This document shows positions 1 through 9,074 of a stretch of DNA of 48,963 bases, one piece after another (position 1 is the first letter of the stretch; each line of letters begins with the position of its first letter). The notes beneath the pieces were generated by a model. The model was not told where the DNA came from. It ran no database searches and saw only the letters and a list, made by a program, of their open reading frames with translations. The translations under genes and the position numbers were made by a program. Source of the stretch: an uncultured Chloroflexota bacterium (GTDB taxonomy: Bacteria > Chloroflexota > Limnocylindria > Limnocylindrales > CSP1-4); assembly GCA_903822495.1 (NCBI GenBank), contig CAIJPD010000023.1, forward strand, positions 1 through 48,963, given 5' to 3'.

Positions 1-381
1 CTGACCGGTGCCACCTACCTCGCCCTCAACCCCACCCGCCTGCTCGATACCCGCTCCGCCAACGGGCTCAGCGGTCCCTTCAGCGCGATGACCCCACGCA
101 CCTTCCAGGTCACCGGCCGGGGTGGAGTTCCCTCCAACGCCACGGCCGTTACCGGCATCCTCACCGTCACAGCGCAGACCGCCGGTGGGTGGGTCCTCCT
201 GGGTCCCGTCGAGACCACGTCAGCCACCAGCAGCACCATCAACTTCCCCGTGGGTGACGACCGCGCCAACGGCGTCACCGTGGCCTTGGGCGGGACCGGC
301 ACCCTGTCGGCCGTCTTCGGGACCGCCCCCGGCAACACCGTCGAGCTCATCTTCGATGTGACCGGCTACTTCGTGCCGTGA
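1..381 (+). CDS. C-terminal part of a PTRLLDTR-type surface protein (5' truncated)
   Basis: The reading frame is open from base 1 and ends at TGA 379-381, so only the last 126 residues are in the window. They form one beta-rich domain that opens with the signature PTRLLDTR (residues 11-18) and ends with a VTGYFVP motif followed directly by the stop. This domain recurs at the C-terminus of large secreted or surface proteins of actinobacteria and Chloroflexota, often next to peptidase or hydrolase domains, and is thought to act in surface attachment. The upstream catalytic or adhesive part cannot be seen. The domain assignment is from the motif; its function is inferred. Confidence 0.75.
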   Translation: MTGATYLALNPTRLLDTRSANGLSGPFSAMTPRTFQVTGRGGVPSNATAVTGILTVTAQTAGGWVLLGPVETTSATSSTINFPVGDDRANGVTVALGGTGTLSAVFGTAPGNTVELIFDVTGYFVP

Positions 382-412
382 GCGGGCGGGTGAATGGGAG
401 GCCAGGCATCCC

Positions 413-802
413 ATGATGGCTGAGGCGGCGGCCGTGGCGTTCGCGCTGTTCACGGCCGTGGTCGTCGCCTTCCAGCTTGGGCTGGCGCTTGGCGCGCCAT
501 GGGGCGAGTACGCCATGGGCGGCCGGTTCCCGGGCCGCTTCCCGCCGTCCATGCGCGCGGCGGCGGCGGTTCAGGCGGCCATCCTGGTCGGACTGGCCGT
601 CGTGGTCCTCTCGCGGGGCGGCGCGATCACGCCCCGGCTGGCCGCGGATGCCGGTTGGCTGGGCTGGCTGCCCGTCGTGGTCTCCGCGATCAGCGTCGCG
701 GTGAACGCCGTCTCGCCCAGCCTCGCCGAGCGACGGCGCTGGGTTCCAATCGGCCTGATCATGTTGGCCACCTCCCTGGTGGTGGCCACGTCCCCGGCGT
801 AG
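413..802 (+). CDS. small integral membrane protein, function unknown
   Basis: A 129-residue protein with about four hydrophobic segments (near residues 3-25, 46-66, 80-98 and 110-127) separated by short loops. A PWGEYAMGG segment follows the first helix. The start is ATG-ATG at 413/416, preceded by GGGAGG about 11 nt upstream. It lies 31 bp after the surface-protein gene on the same strand and faces the TSUP gene that ends at 831. Codon use matches neighbouring genes, which supports real coding. I recognise no characterised family. Confidence 0.6.
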   Translation: MMAEAAAVAFALFTAVVVAFQLGLALGAPWGEYAMGGRFPGRFPPSMRAAAAVQAAILVGLAVVVLSRGGAITPRLAADAGWLGWLPVVVSAISVAVNAVSPSLAERRRWVPIGLIMLATSLVVATSPA

Positions 803-830
803 CGCGACCGGCTCCGGGGCGCGCCCTCGC

Positions 831-1607
831 CTAGAGGCCGATGCCCAGCCAGGCGACCAGGCCGCGGCCGCCCTGCAGGAGCATGTTCGCGGCGGAGACG
901 AACAAGACCACCAGCAGCACCCGCTGGAACACCGTCGGCTTCACGTGGCCCTGGTAGCGCTGTCCCAGGTACTGGCCCAGGAGGGCCGGCCAGACGAGCA
1001 CCAGCGACAGCTGTGCCAGCGGCAGCGTGTACTGGCCCAGCACGGCCAGCGAGCCCATGCGGACCAGCGCCTGGACAAAGAAGACGATCGAGATCCCGAA
1101 CACGAAGTCCCGCCCGCGCATCCCGATCGCGAGCAGGTACGAGCCCGTGACCGGGCCGGAGGCACCGAGGGCGCTGTTCGTGGTTCCCGCGACGAAGCCC
1201 ACGAGCGGGGCCAGTCGGCGCTCGGTGTGGTGGGCGAGCGCCGGCCGCTCATGCCGCATGCGGTCGATGACGAACTGGGCCGTGAAGAGGCCCAGTGCCA
1301 GCGCGATCGCCCAGGCCGGCAGCATGACCAGCAGCTGCGCACCCACGATCGAGCCCACGATCGAGCCCAGGATCATGCTGCGCAGCCGTTCCCAGCCCGC
1401 GATGAGCCCCCAGTTGTGCCACAGCTGGTAGCTGCTCATGAACGGGGCGATCAGGCTCATGATCACCACCGCCGACTTGGGCTCCATGACGTTGGCCATG
1501 ACGTTGACCGCGACCAGCGCCAGGCCCATGCCGATCAGGCCGTTGATGAGCGCGCCGCCAAAGAAGGTGACGACGAGCAGGGCCAGGACCAGCGGGTCAC
1601 CGAACAT
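831..1607 (-). CDS. TSUP (TauE/SafE) family sulfite/sulfonate-type permease, copy 1
   Basis: A 258-residue polytopic membrane protein of the TSUP family (COG0730), whose characterised members move sulfite, sulfoacetate, thiosulfate or other small organosulfur anions. The family signature is an N-terminal GALINGLIGMGLALVAVN half-motif and a second-half motif [18 protein letters not shown], matching the usual inverted-repeat fold of about eight helices. ATG 1607 is preceded by GAGG seven bases upstream. It is one of four TSUP paralogues in 4.5 kb and is separated from the other three by the oppositely oriented EamA gene, so it is transcribed separately or only as a distal read-through product. 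The substrate is not predictable from sequence. Confidence 0.85.
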   Translation of the reverse strand: MFGDPLVLALLVVTFFGGALINGLIGMGLALVAVNVMANVMEPKSAVVIMSLIAPFMSSYQLWHNWGLIAGWERLRSMILGSIVGSIVGAQLLVMLPAWAIALALGLFTAQFVIDRMRHERPALAHHTERRLAPLVGFVAGTTNSALGASGPVTGSYLLAIGMRGRDFVFGISIVFFVQALVRMGSLAVLGQYTLPLAQLSLVLVWPALLGQYLGQRYQGHVKPTVFQRVLLVVLFVSAANMLLQGGRGLVAWLGIGL

Positions 1608-1790
1608 CGTGGCGCCTCAGCATCGCGGGCCCGTCCCCCAGCCTGGGACCCCAGCGGGTCATCCGATGGGCGTCGATGGGCACCCCCGCATTCTGGCGAA
1701 TCCGTCCGGCGTCCGTCGGCACCTGGCGGCCGACCTCTGTGGTAGCTCGGCCGCCCACGGCTCGGCCCCATTCGCACGGCGCCGCACGGC

Positions 1791-1796
1791 TAGGCT
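1791..1796 (+). promoter_or_regulatory. probable -10 box (TAGGCT) of the EamA transporter gene, leaderless-type
   Basis: TAGGCT fits the TAnnnT form of a -10 element and lies six bases before a GTG at 1803. No Shine-Dalgarno sequence is visible, so transcription and translation probably start at the same point. The same arrangement recurs at six other genes in this window. No -35 match is evident. Confidence 0.4.
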
Positions 1797-1799
1797 TGG

Positions 1800-2741
1800 G
1801 TGGTGGGTGTCCTCCTGGCCTTTGCCACCGCGATGTCGTTCTCCGTGATGAACCTGGCCATCCGGAAGGGCGGACGCGTGCACCCCGGCGAGAACGCGGT
1901 CCTCGCGACACTGGTCATCAACCTGTTGGTGTTCGGGACGCTGATGGTGGTCTCGGCGGCGGGCGGGACGCTGCTGCCGCTGCGCTGGGACGGCGTCCTC
2001 GCCTTCGCGGCCATCGGGCTCAGCGGGCCGTTCCTGGGCCGCACGTTCATGTTCGCGGGTATCAACCGGATCGGGGTGGTCCGGGCATCCGCGATCAAGA
2101 ACGCGGCGCCGATCGTGACGCTCCTGATGGCGATCGCGATCGTGGGGGATCGGCCGGCCCTGGTGGCGTGGGCGGGGATCGCGCTCATCCTCGCCGGGGT
2201 GTTCGCCGTGGTCCGTGAGTCGCTCATCGCCGCGAAAGCGCCGGCACTGGCCGCGGTGGGGCAGAAAGCACGCCCCGGCGGGACAGGCACGGGTGCCGTC
2301 GAGGTCGGCCGGGTGGGTGTCGTGTTCGCCGTCCTGTCCGCCCTCTCGTTCGGCGCCTCCAACGCGCTCAGCAAGGTGGGCCTGAACCTGGTCCCTGACG
2401 CCGTCCAGGCGGGGTTCTTCACCGGGATCGCGGGCCTGGTCTGCTACCTGGCGTGGGAGGTGGCCCAGGGACGGGCCGGGCGCATCCCGCAGACGCTGGT
2501 CGCCGTCCGGCCGTGGTTCTGGTTGGCCGGCCTCGGTGGGACGATGGGCCAGCTGACCTTCTTCTGGGCGATTCAGCTCATCGCCGTCGGGCCGGCCACG
2601 GTGATCGCGGCCTCGGAGGTGGTGCTGACCACGGCCCTCGGTGGGCTGCTGGCGCAGCAGCTGGAGCAGGTGACCCGCCGGATCGCGGTCCCGGCGGTGC
2701 TGGTGTTCGCGGGGGCGGCACTGATCGCGCTGGGACGATAG
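1800..2741 (+). CDS. EamA/DMT family transporter
   Basis: A 313-residue protein with about ten hydrophobic segments arranged as two EamA halves (residues about 1-140 and 170-312) joined by a charged linker rich in Lys, Gly and Thr. The family exports metabolites or amino acids in the drug/metabolite transporter superfamily; the substrate is unknown. There are two adjacent GTG codons, 1800 and 1803; I favour 1803 because TAGGCT lies exactly six bases upstream. The gene sits on the plus strand between TSUP copies 1 and 2 and interrupts the row of TSUP genes, suggesting an insertion into, or inversion within, an older TSUP array. Confidence 0.85.
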   Translation: MVGVLLAFATAMSFSVMNLAIRKGGRVHPGENAVLATLVINLLVFGTLMVVSAAGGTLLPLRWDGVLAFAAIGLSGPFLGRTFMFAGINRIGVVRASAIKNAAPIVTLLMAIAIVGDRPALVAWAGIALILAGVFAVVRESLIAAKAPALAAVGQKARPGGTGTGAVEVGRVGVVFAVLSALSFGASNALSKVGLNLVPDAVQAGFFTGIAGLVCYLAWEVAQGRAGRIPQTLVAVRPWFWLAGLGGTMGQLTFFWAIQLIAVGPATVIAASEVVLTTALGGLLAQQLEQVTRRIAVPAVLVFAGAALIALGR

Positions 2742-2783
2742 GGCTGGGCGGAGCGGACCGCGCCTGCTCGCGCTCGAGCGGCC

Positions 2784-3575
2784 CTACCCCAGGAGCCCCG
2801 CCGCCTGCGCCGCCGAGATGCCGCCGCTCACGCCCTTGATCAGCAGGTTGAGCGACGAGATCCCCAGCACCGTCAACAGGATCCGCTGGAACATCTTGGC
2901 GTCCAGCCGGCCCCGCAGCCTGAGCCCGAACTGCTGCCCGACCAGCGCCGGCACCAGGAGAGCCAGCGACGTGAGCAGGAACGGTCCCGTGTACTGCCCG
3001 TTCACCAGGAACACCGAGTCGCGGATCACGCCCTGGAAGAGGAAGACCAGGCTGATCGCAAAGACGAACTCCTTGCCGCGCAGGCCGATTGCCAGCAGGA
3101 ACGAGCCCACCACCGGCCCCGACGCGCCCAGCGAGCCGTTCGTCATGCCCGACACGAAGCCGGCGAAGGGCGCCAGGCGGCGCTCGCGGCCCGCGGCCAT
3201 CTGGGGCCGGTCCCGGTGCAGCGAGTCCCAGACGAACTGGAGCGTGAACAGGCCCAGGGCGATGGAGATCAGCCAGATGGGCATGACCACCAGCAGCAGC
3301 GCGCCGGCGGCGGTCCCTACCAGCGCCCCCAGCAGGAGCGTGCGCAGGCGGATCCACGTGTGCGCGACGGAGCGGTTCGCGTAGAGCTGGATCCCGCTGG
3401 TCACGGGCGTAAGGATGCTGGCCACGATCACCGCGTCGCGGCTGCCCAGCGCGAACGCGATGATGTTGACCGCGAGGAGCGCGAAGCCCATCCCCACCAG
3501 CCCGTTGACCATCGCGCCCAGCAGGATGAGGACGACCAGAATCACGAGCACGTGCGGCTCGACGGCGGTCAGCAT
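2784..3575 (-). CDS. TSUP (TauE/SafE) family permease, copy 2
   Basis: A 263-residue TSUP permease with the N-terminal GAMVNGLVGMGFALLAVN motif and the second-half motif [18 protein letters not shown], followed by LRGKEFVFAISLVFLFQ. The ATG at 3575 has a strong GGGAGGG just upstream. It is the last gene of the leftward run that starts with the molybdenum hydroxylase; the spacing from copy 3 is 106 bp. Copies 2, 3 and 4 share the C-terminal pattern of a basic LRGRLDA-type stretch followed by a final helix with an LLIKG- or LLWRG-type end, showing a common origin by duplication. Substrate unknown; small sulfonates or other anions are the family expectation. Confidence 0.85.
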   Translation of the reverse strand: MLTAVEPHVLVILVVLILLGAMVNGLVGMGFALLAVNIIAFALGSRDAVIVASILTPVTSGIQLYANRSVAHTWIRLRTLLLGALVGTAAGALLLVVMPIWLISIALGLFTLQFVWDSLHRDRPQMAAGRERRLAPFAGFVSGMTNGSLGASGPVVGSFLLAIGLRGKEFVFAISLVFLFQGVIRDSVFLVNGQYTGPFLLTSLALLVPALVGQQFGLRLRGRLDAKMFQRILLTVLGISSLNLLIKGVSGGISAAQAAGLLG

Positions 3576-3681
3576 CTTCCCTCCCTGTTTGCACCCGCGC
3601 CACCCGGCGACCGACGCCCGGCGCCCGACCCGGCGCCCGGACCTCCAGCCTAGATGATCCTGAAGTCGTCCGGCCGATTCA

Positions 3682-4470
3682 TCAGCCGATCAGCCCCGCC
3701 CCCCGTGCGGCATCAATCGCCTCGGTCACCCCGCGCCAGAGCAGGTTGATGCTGGACACCAGCAGCACCGCCAACAGGATCTTCTGGAACATCACCGCAT
3801 CCAGGCGGCCCCGCAGGTGAAGCCCCGCCTGCTGGCCCAGCAGTGCGGGCACCAGCAGGACCACCGCCGTCGCCAGGAGCGGCTCCGTGTACTGGCCGTG
3901 CGCCTGGAAGAGCGCCGCGCGGGCGATCCCCTGCGTCAGGAAGACCAGTGAGATGGCGAAGACGAAGTCGCGCCCGCGCAGCCCGATCGCGATCAGGAAG
4001 CTGCCGATGATGGGCCCGGATGCCCCGAGTGCGCCATTCGTCGCACCACCGATGAACCCGGCGGCGGGCCCGAACAGCCGCTCCTTGCCCACCGTCATCT
4101 GCGGTCGGTTGCGCCGCGCCGTGTCCACCACGAACTGCGCCGTGAACCCACCCAGCAGCAGCGAGATCGCCCAGGCCGGCAGCAGGACCAGCAGCTCGGC
4201 ACCAACGACCGATCCAACCAGCGCGCCAACCACCACCCACCGGAGTCGCCGCCATCCGGCGCCCGCCCCGCGGTTCAGCCAGAGCTGGTAGGCGGCGGTC
4301 ACGGGCGCCAGGATGCTCATGACCACCACGCCCTCCTTGGTCCCGAGGGCGGCGGCCATCATGTTGACGGCGACCAGCGCAAAGCCCATCCCGATGAGGC
4401 CGTTGATCATGGCCCCGCCCAGGATCACGACGACGAGCAGCCCCACCACGAGGGGGTCAAGGTGCTCCAT
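3682..4470 (-). CDS. TSUP (TauE/SafE) family permease, copy 3
   Basis: A 262-residue TSUP permease with GAMINGLIGMGFALVAVN near the N-terminus and [18 protein letters not shown] in the second half. It lies 77 bp downstream of copy 4 and 106 bp upstream of copy 2 on the same strand, so the three are probably co-transcribed with the hydroxylase subunits. ATG 4470 has a GAGGA about ten bases upstream. The copies are diverged over most of their length although their signature motifs are nearly identical, so the duplications are not recent and the copies probably have distinct substrates or form mixed complexes (inference). Confidence 0.85.
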   Translation of the reverse strand: MEHLDPLVVGLLVVVILGGAMINGLIGMGFALVAVNMMAAALGTKEGVVVMSILAPVTAAYQLWLNRGAGAGWRRLRWVVVGALVGSVVGAELLVLLPAWAISLLLGGFTAQFVVDTARRNRPQMTVGKERLFGPAAGFIGGATNGALGASGPIIGSFLIAIGLRGRDFVFAISLVFLTQGIARAALFQAHGQYTEPLLATAVVLLVPALLGQQAGLHLRGRLDAVMFQKILLAVLLVSSINLLWRGVTEAIDAARGAGLIG

Positions 4471-4547
4471 CGGTCGTCAGTCCTCGCTCGCGTCCGGTTC
4501 GGGGTCCAAGGCGGCTTCGGCGCCGATGGGGGTGCCGGCCGCCCGGC

Positions 4548-5324
4548 CTACGGCTGGCCGGTGATGAAGCCGATCATCCCCTGGCCGCCGCGGATCAGCA
4601 GCGTCACGGATGAGACCAGCAGCACCGTCAGCAGGAGCCGGCGGAAGAGCGACGCATCGATCCGGCCGTGGAGCCTGAGCCCCACCGCCTGGCCGCCCAT
4701 GGTGGGGATCAGCAGGGCGATGGCCAGGACCACGAGCGTGGTGGTGTACTGCGCCTGGGCCACGAACAGTGCCATCCGGAAGGCCGCCTGGAAGACGAAG
4801 ACCAGGCTGATCCCGAAGATGAACTCCTTGCCCGACAGCCCGATGGCCAGCAGGAAGGAGCCCGCGACTGGCCCCGACGCGCCGAGCGCGCCGTTGGTCA
4901 TCCCGGAGAAGAAGCCCGCGACGGGCGCCATCCAGCGCTCGGCACCCTTGCTCATGGGCGGGCCGCTCCGGCGCCACTGGTCCACGACGAACTGGGCGGT
5001 GAACAGGCCGAGGCCCAGCTGGATGGCCCAGGCCGGCAGCACCACCAGGAGCCATGCGCCCAGGACGGAGCCGGCGATCCCGCCGGCGAGCAGGCTGCGG
5101 AGCCGCGTCCAGGTCCGCCAGTGGGCCCGAGTCCGCCAGAGCTGGTAGCCGCTGGGGAAGGGCGCCAGGATGCTCATGACGATGACGCCCTCGCGGACGC
5201 CGAGGGCCGCCGCCAGGAAGTTGACCGCGAAGAGGGCGAACCCGATCCCGATCAGCCCGTTGACCAGCCCGCCGATGAAGAGCGAGGCGAGCATGATCGC
5301 CAGGAGGAGGGGATCGATCGTCAC
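4548..5324 (-). CDS. TSUP (TauE/SafE) family permease, copy 4
   Basis: A 258-residue TSUP permease with [18 protein letters not shown] and [18 protein letters not shown] signatures. The start is GTG 5324, eight bases after GGAGGG, and it follows the [2Fe-2S] subunit gene by only 34 bp, the tightest link between the transporters and the hydroxylase. This spacing is the main evidence that TSUP proteins supply substrate to, or remove product from, the molybdenum enzyme. Family membership is clear; the functional coupling is inference from the operon. Confidence 0.86.
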   Translation of the reverse strand: MTIDPLLLAIMLASLFIGGLVNGLIGIGFALFAVNFLAAALGVREGVIVMSILAPFPSGYQLWRTRAHWRTWTRLRSLLAGGIAGSVLGAWLLVVLPAWAIQLGLGLFTAQFVVDQWRRSGPPMSKGAERWMAPVAGFFSGMTNGALGASGPVAGSFLLAIGLSGKEFIFGISLVFVFQAAFRMALFVAQAQYTTTLVVLAIALLIPTMGGQAVGLRLHGRIDASLFRRLLLTVLLVSSVTLLIRGGQGMIGFITGQP

Positions 5325-5358
5325 CGGGCCAACCCTCCGGGGCGGTTGCCCTCCGGGC

Positions 5359-5853
5359 TCACCCGGCGCTGGCCTTGTCCCGGGCGGCGCCGACCTCGGC
5401 GATGACGTCCTTCACGGCGTCGATGACCGCGGAGTAGGTGCCGCAGCGGCACAGGTTGCCCGAGAGGTAGTCGCGGATCTGCGCCTCGCCGGCCCCGGGG
5501 TGGTCGCGCAGGAGCCCCTCCACGGCCATGATCATCCCCGGCGTGCAGAAGCCACACTGGAAGGCCTGCCGGTGGAGGAAGGCCTGCTGGACCGCCGAGA
5601 GCTGGCCCGCCGGGGCCACCCCCTCGATCGTGGTGACCGAGCGCCCTTCCACGTTGGTGGCCAGGGTCAGGCACGAGGAGACCGGGCGGCCGTCGATCAG
5701 GACGGTGCACGAGCCGCACTGGCCCACGCCGCAGCCCTCCACGGCGCCGGTCAGCTGGAGGTCCTCGCGGAGCACCTCCAGGAGCGTCCGGTTGGGGGCG
5801 ACCGCCAGCTCGCGCTCGCGGCCGTTGATGGTGGTGCTGATCAGCTGCTTCAT
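5359..5853 (-). CDS. [2Fe-2S] subunit of a xanthine dehydrogenase-family molybdenum hydroxylase
   Basis: A 164-residue electron-transfer subunit of the CoxS/XdhC type, full length for the family. The plant-ferredoxin-like cluster is bound by Cys41, Cys46, Cys49 and Cys61 ([10 protein letters not shown] then SSC), and the second cluster by Cys100, Cys103, Cys135 and Cys137 (QCGFCTPG and NLCRCG). It passes electrons from the molybdenum site towards FAD. The ATG overlaps the stop of the molybdopterin subunit by four bases (ATGA, 5850-5853), implying translational coupling. The physiological substrate of the complex is not determined by this subunit. Confidence 0.93.
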   Translation of the reverse strand: MKQLISTTINGRERELAVAPNRTLLEVLREDLQLTGAVEGCGVGQCGSCTVLIDGRPVSSCLTLATNVEGRSVTTIEGVAPAGQLSAVQQAFLHRQAFQCGFCTPGMIMAVEGLLRDHPGAGEAQIRDYLSGNLCRCGTYSAVIDAVKDVIAEVGAARDKASAG

Positions 5854-8210
5854 CGGGCCGCCTCCCCGCCGTTCCCGCCGCGTGCGGCGGCGCCGCGTGT
5901 CGCGGCTGCGTCAATCGCGTCCAGCACCCGCTCCGGCCGGAGCGGCAGGTCACGCAGGCGGATGCCGCCCAGCGCGTTGGCCACCGCGTTGCCGATGGCG
6001 GGGGCGACGGGCCCCAGGGCCGCCTCGCCCATCCCCTTGGCCCCAAACGGTCCCTCCGGGTGCGGCGTCTCCACCAGCATCGAGCGGAACTCGTCGGGGT
6101 AGTCCTCCATGGACGGCATCAGGTAGTCGAGGAAGCTGGAGTTCACGGGCTGCCCGTTGTCGAAGACCATCTCCTCCTGGAGCGCCGAGCCGAGGGCGGT
6201 GAGCATGCTCCCCTCGTTCTGGAGCCAGCACTGGCGCGGGTTGATGGTCTTGCCGGTATCCACGGAGGTGACGGCGCGGAGCACCCGGATCTTGCCGGTC
6301 CGGGTATCCACCTCCACCTCGGCGCCCGCGGCGGACAGGAACCAGAAGGCCGACGCCTTGCCCTTGCCGTCCTCGGGCCGAAGACCTCCCGTGGTCTGGA
6401 AGTCGAACGCCCCAAACAGGCTGCCGACGGGCGTCCCGAAGTGGGCCCGGAACGCCTGCGGGATGGTCAGCGAGCGGTTGGGCGAGCCCTTGACGGAGAT
6501 GATGCCCTCGGCGATCTCGAGGTCACCTGGCGCGGCCTCCAGCTGCTTTGCCGCGATCTCGAAGAGCTGGTCGCGGATCTGCAGGCCGGCCTTCTGGGCC
6601 GCGTGCCCCATGCTGAAGATGGTCCGGCTGGAGCTCGTCGACTGGTCGTACGGCGTGAAGTCCGTGTCCGGGAAGGTGACCGTGACCTTCGCGAGCGGGA
6701 GCCCGATGGTCTCCGCGACGATCTGCGCCAGCGCCGTGTGGGGCCCCTGGCCGATCTCCACGGAGCTGGTCAGGAGCATGGCGGACCCGTCGGAGTTGAG
6801 CCGGACGCTGGCCGCCGAGTTCGACGGCGTCATGGTGCTCTTGATCATCACCGCGATCCCGATGCCGCGGACGAAGCCGGGCTTGTCGCTGGGCATGGGC
6901 CGGGTGGATTCGATGCCCTTCCAGCCGATGGCCTCCACCACCTGCTCGAGGCACTTGTCCAGGCCGATGGCGATCAGCTTGTCACCGGTGACGAATGTGT
7001 CGCCCTCGTGGATCAGGTTCTGCCGCCGGAGCGCCACCGGGTCGACGCCCAGGCGACGCGCCATGTCGTCCATCTGGCTCTCGTAGGGCCAGCAGACCTG
7101 CGGCACGCCGAAGCCACGGAAGGCGCCGGACGGCGGACGGTTGGTGTAGACGCAGTACGACGTCAGGTCCTGGTGCTCGATGCGGTAGGGGCCGCCCGAC
7201 GCGTAGCCGCCGTTCTTGCAGGTCCGCGGCCCGATGTCCGCGTAGGCACCGGTGTCGTAGGTGGCCTCCACCTTGCGGGCGACGATCCGGCCGTCGGCGT
7301 TGATGCCCGTCCGGATCCGCACCGAGGCGGCGTGCCGGACGGCCGTCATGAAGACCTCCTCCCGGGTCAGCACCAGGCTGACCGGTCGGCGCGCCTTGCG
7401 CGACAGGACCGCGACGATGGGCTCCAGCTTGGGGTACGTCTTGGCGCCGTAGCCACCGCCCACGTAGGGGACGATCACGCGGACCATGCTCTCCGGGAGG
7501 CTGAACATCTCGGCCAGCTGGGTCCGGATGACCGACGGGTTCTGGGTGGCCGTGTGGACGACCAGCTTGCCGCCGGGCTCCCAGTAGGCCGTGGACGCGT
7601 GCGGCTCCATGTGGCCGTGCTGGATGGTGGGCACCGTGTAGACGTCGTCGAACTGGTGGTCTGCGGCGGCGTAGCCGGCCTCGAAGTCGCCCTGGGCCAC
7701 GTGGTAGATGGAGCAGACGTTGCTGTCGGCCTGGAAGTGGACCGACTTCATGTCCAGGAACTGGACCTCCGGCGTGTTCCGCTCGGCGTGGAGGATGGGT
7801 GCGCCGGGGGCCTGCGCCGCGAACGGGTCGCCGACCGACGGGAGCGCCTCGTACTCCACCTCGATCAGGTCGAGGGCCTCCTCGGCGATGTCCCTGGATT
7901 CGGCCGCGACCACGGCGACCACGTCACCCGCGAACAGGACGCGGTCGATGGCCACCACGGGCTGGTCCTTGAGGACGGCGCCGTAGTACGGGTCGATGCC
8001 GGCCAGGTCGTCGCGCGTCAGGGTGACGACGCCCAGGATCCGTTCGGCCGCCGAAGCATCCACGCGCACCAGGCGGGCGTGGGGCATGGTGCTGCGCAGG
8101 ACCTTGGCGTAGAGCATCCCGGGCAGGACGATGTCCGCGGTATAGGTGGCCTGCCCCGTGACCTTGGCGGGGCCGTCGACGCGCGGGGCGTCGGTTCCGA
8201 GGGACGTCAT
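5850..8210 (-). CDS. molybdopterin-binding catalytic subunit, xanthine dehydrogenase family
   Basis: A 786-residue large subunit that binds the molybdopterin cytosine dinucleotide cofactor. An N-terminal aldehyde oxidase/xanthine dehydrogenase a/b-hammerhead domain (about residues 8-115) is followed by the catalytic domain. Key motifs are GAFRGFG near residue 362, GQGPH near 487 and KGMGEAALG near 726, the last carrying the catalytic Glu of the family. The loop is of the RGFG type and lacks the AYRCSFR loop of form I CO dehydrogenase, so this is not a classical CO dehydrogenase. ATG 8210 is chosen because it has GGGAG seven bases upstream and overlaps the FAD-subunit stop by four bases; the frame extends much further upstream but only as a shadow of that gene. 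Confidence 0.93.
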   Translation of the reverse strand: MTSLGTDAPRVDGPAKVTGQATYTADIVLPGMLYAKVLRSTMPHARLVRVDASAAERILGVVTLTRDDLAGIDPYYGAVLKDQPVVAIDRVLFAGDVVAVVAAESRDIAEEALDLIEVEYEALPSVGDPFAAQAPGAPILHAERNTPEVQFLDMKSVHFQADSNVCSIYHVAQGDFEAGYAAADHQFDDVYTVPTIQHGHMEPHASTAYWEPGGKLVVHTATQNPSVIRTQLAEMFSLPESMVRVIVPYVGGGYGAKTYPKLEPIVAVLSRKARRPVSLVLTREEVFMTAVRHAASVRIRTGINADGRIVARKVEATYDTGAYADIGPRTCKNGGYASGGPYRIEHQDLTSYCVYTNRPPSGAFRGFGVPQVCWPYESQMDDMARRLGVDPVALRRQNLIHEGDTFVTGDKLIAIGLDKCLEQVVEAIGWKGIESTRPMPSDKPGFVRGIGIAVMIKSTMTPSNSAASVRLNSDGSAMLLTSSVEIGQGPHTALAQIVAETIGLPLAKVTVTFPDTDFTPYDQSTSSSRTIFSMGHAAQKAGLQIRDQLFEIAAKQLEAAPGDLEIAEGIISVKGSPNRSLTIPQAFRAHFGTPVGSLFGAFDFQTTGGLRPEDGKGKASAFWFLSAAGAEVEVDTRTGKIRVLRAVTSVDTGKTINPRQCWLQNEGSMLTALGSALQEEMVFDNGQPVNSSFLDYLMPSMEDYPDEFRSMLVETPHPEGPFGAKGMGEAALGPVAPAIGNAVANALGGIRLRDLPLRPERVLDAIDAAATRGAAARGGNGGEAAR

Positions 8211-9073
8211 CGCGCCGCTCCCATCGTGCTGCACAGCTCCAGGGCCCGCTCGGCCTGCACGCCGGCCAGCCGGCGCTTGTACGCGGCCGACCCGCGAATA
8301 TCGTCGATCGGCTGGATGCCCGCGGAGACCATCCGGCCCACCTCGGCGAGCGTGCCCGCGTCCAGCGATCGGCCGCCCAGGTACGACTCCACGTCCGTCA
8401 TCCGCGATGGCGTGACCGTCACCGCGCCCACGACCAGGCGCGCCTCGCGGACCGTCTCGCCGTCGAGGCGGAGCAGCGTGGCCACGCCCACGGCCGGGCG
8501 GTCCTCGCTGGACCGTGTCGTGAACTTCAGGTAGGCGCTCCGCCAGCCCGCGCCCGGGGGCGGGACACGGACCGCCGAGACCAGCTCGCCCGGCTCCAGG
8601 GCCGTCTCGTACGGGCCCAGCAGGAAGTCGGCGAGGAGCAACTCGCGCGTGCCCGTGGCCGTGCTCAGCTCCACGACCGCGCCCAGCGCGACCAGCGCCG
8701 TGGGCGGGTCCGACTGGTAGTCGCCGTGGGAGACGTTGCCCCCGATGGTGGCCAGGTTGCGGATCCGGATGTTGGCCACGACGTGGCAGGCCTCGGCCAG
8801 CATGGGCAGATGCTCGCGCACCAGCGGGCTGCGCTCGATGTCGTTGAGGCTGGCCAGCGCGCCGACCCGGAGCCCCGACGCGGCGTCCCACGTGATGTCC
8901 GCCATCCCGCGGATCTTGCGGAGGTTGACCAGCAACTCGGGGACGTAGACCCCGTGCTTGATGAGGATCAGGAGCGCCGTCCCGCCGGCGATCGCCTTGG
9001 CCTCCGGGTGCTCCAGGAGGGCCGCGCTCGCCGCGGCGAAGGACTCCGGTTCCAGCAGCTCGAACCGCCGCAC
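8207..9073 (-). CDS. FAD-binding subunit of the molybdenum hydroxylase
   Basis: A 288-residue medium subunit of the CoxM type. The FAD pyrophosphate motifs are AGGT (residues 29-32) and TIGGN (109-113), followed by the CO dehydrogenase flavoprotein C-terminal domain. I choose GTG 9073 because AGGAGG lies five bases upstream and the codon follows the stop of the SRPBCC gene by one base; an in-frame ATG at 9112 would overlap that gene. The gene order medium-large-small differs from the coxMSL order of CO dehydrogenases. Its role is to transfer electrons from the iron-sulfur subunit to an acceptor such as NAD or a quinone. Confidence 0.92.
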   Translation of the reverse strand: MRRFELLEPESFAAASAALLEHPEAKAIAGGTALLILIKHGVYVPELLVNLRKIRGMADITWDAASGLRVGALASLNDIERSPLVREHLPMLAEACHVVANIRIRNLATIGGNVSHGDYQSDPPTALVALGAVVELSTATGTRELLLADFLLGPYETALEPGELVSAVRVPPPGAGWRSAYLKFTTRSSEDRPAVGVATLLRLDGETVREARLVVGAVTVTPSRMTDVESYLGGRSLDAGTLAEVGRMVSAGIQPIDDIRGSAAYKRRLAGVQAERALELCSTMGAAR

Positions 9074-9074
9074 G

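Noticed and set aside
5850..8210. Interpretation as form I CO dehydrogenase large subunit
   Set aside because: The loop is GAFRGFG rather than AYRCSFR, so CO oxidation by the known CuMo site is not supported.
6060..8534. An 824-codon open frame on the plus strand opposite the catalytic hydroxylase subunit
   Set aside because: It is the antisense shadow of a high-GC gene with clear family motifs; the translation is Arg/Gly/Val-rich with no recognisable domain.
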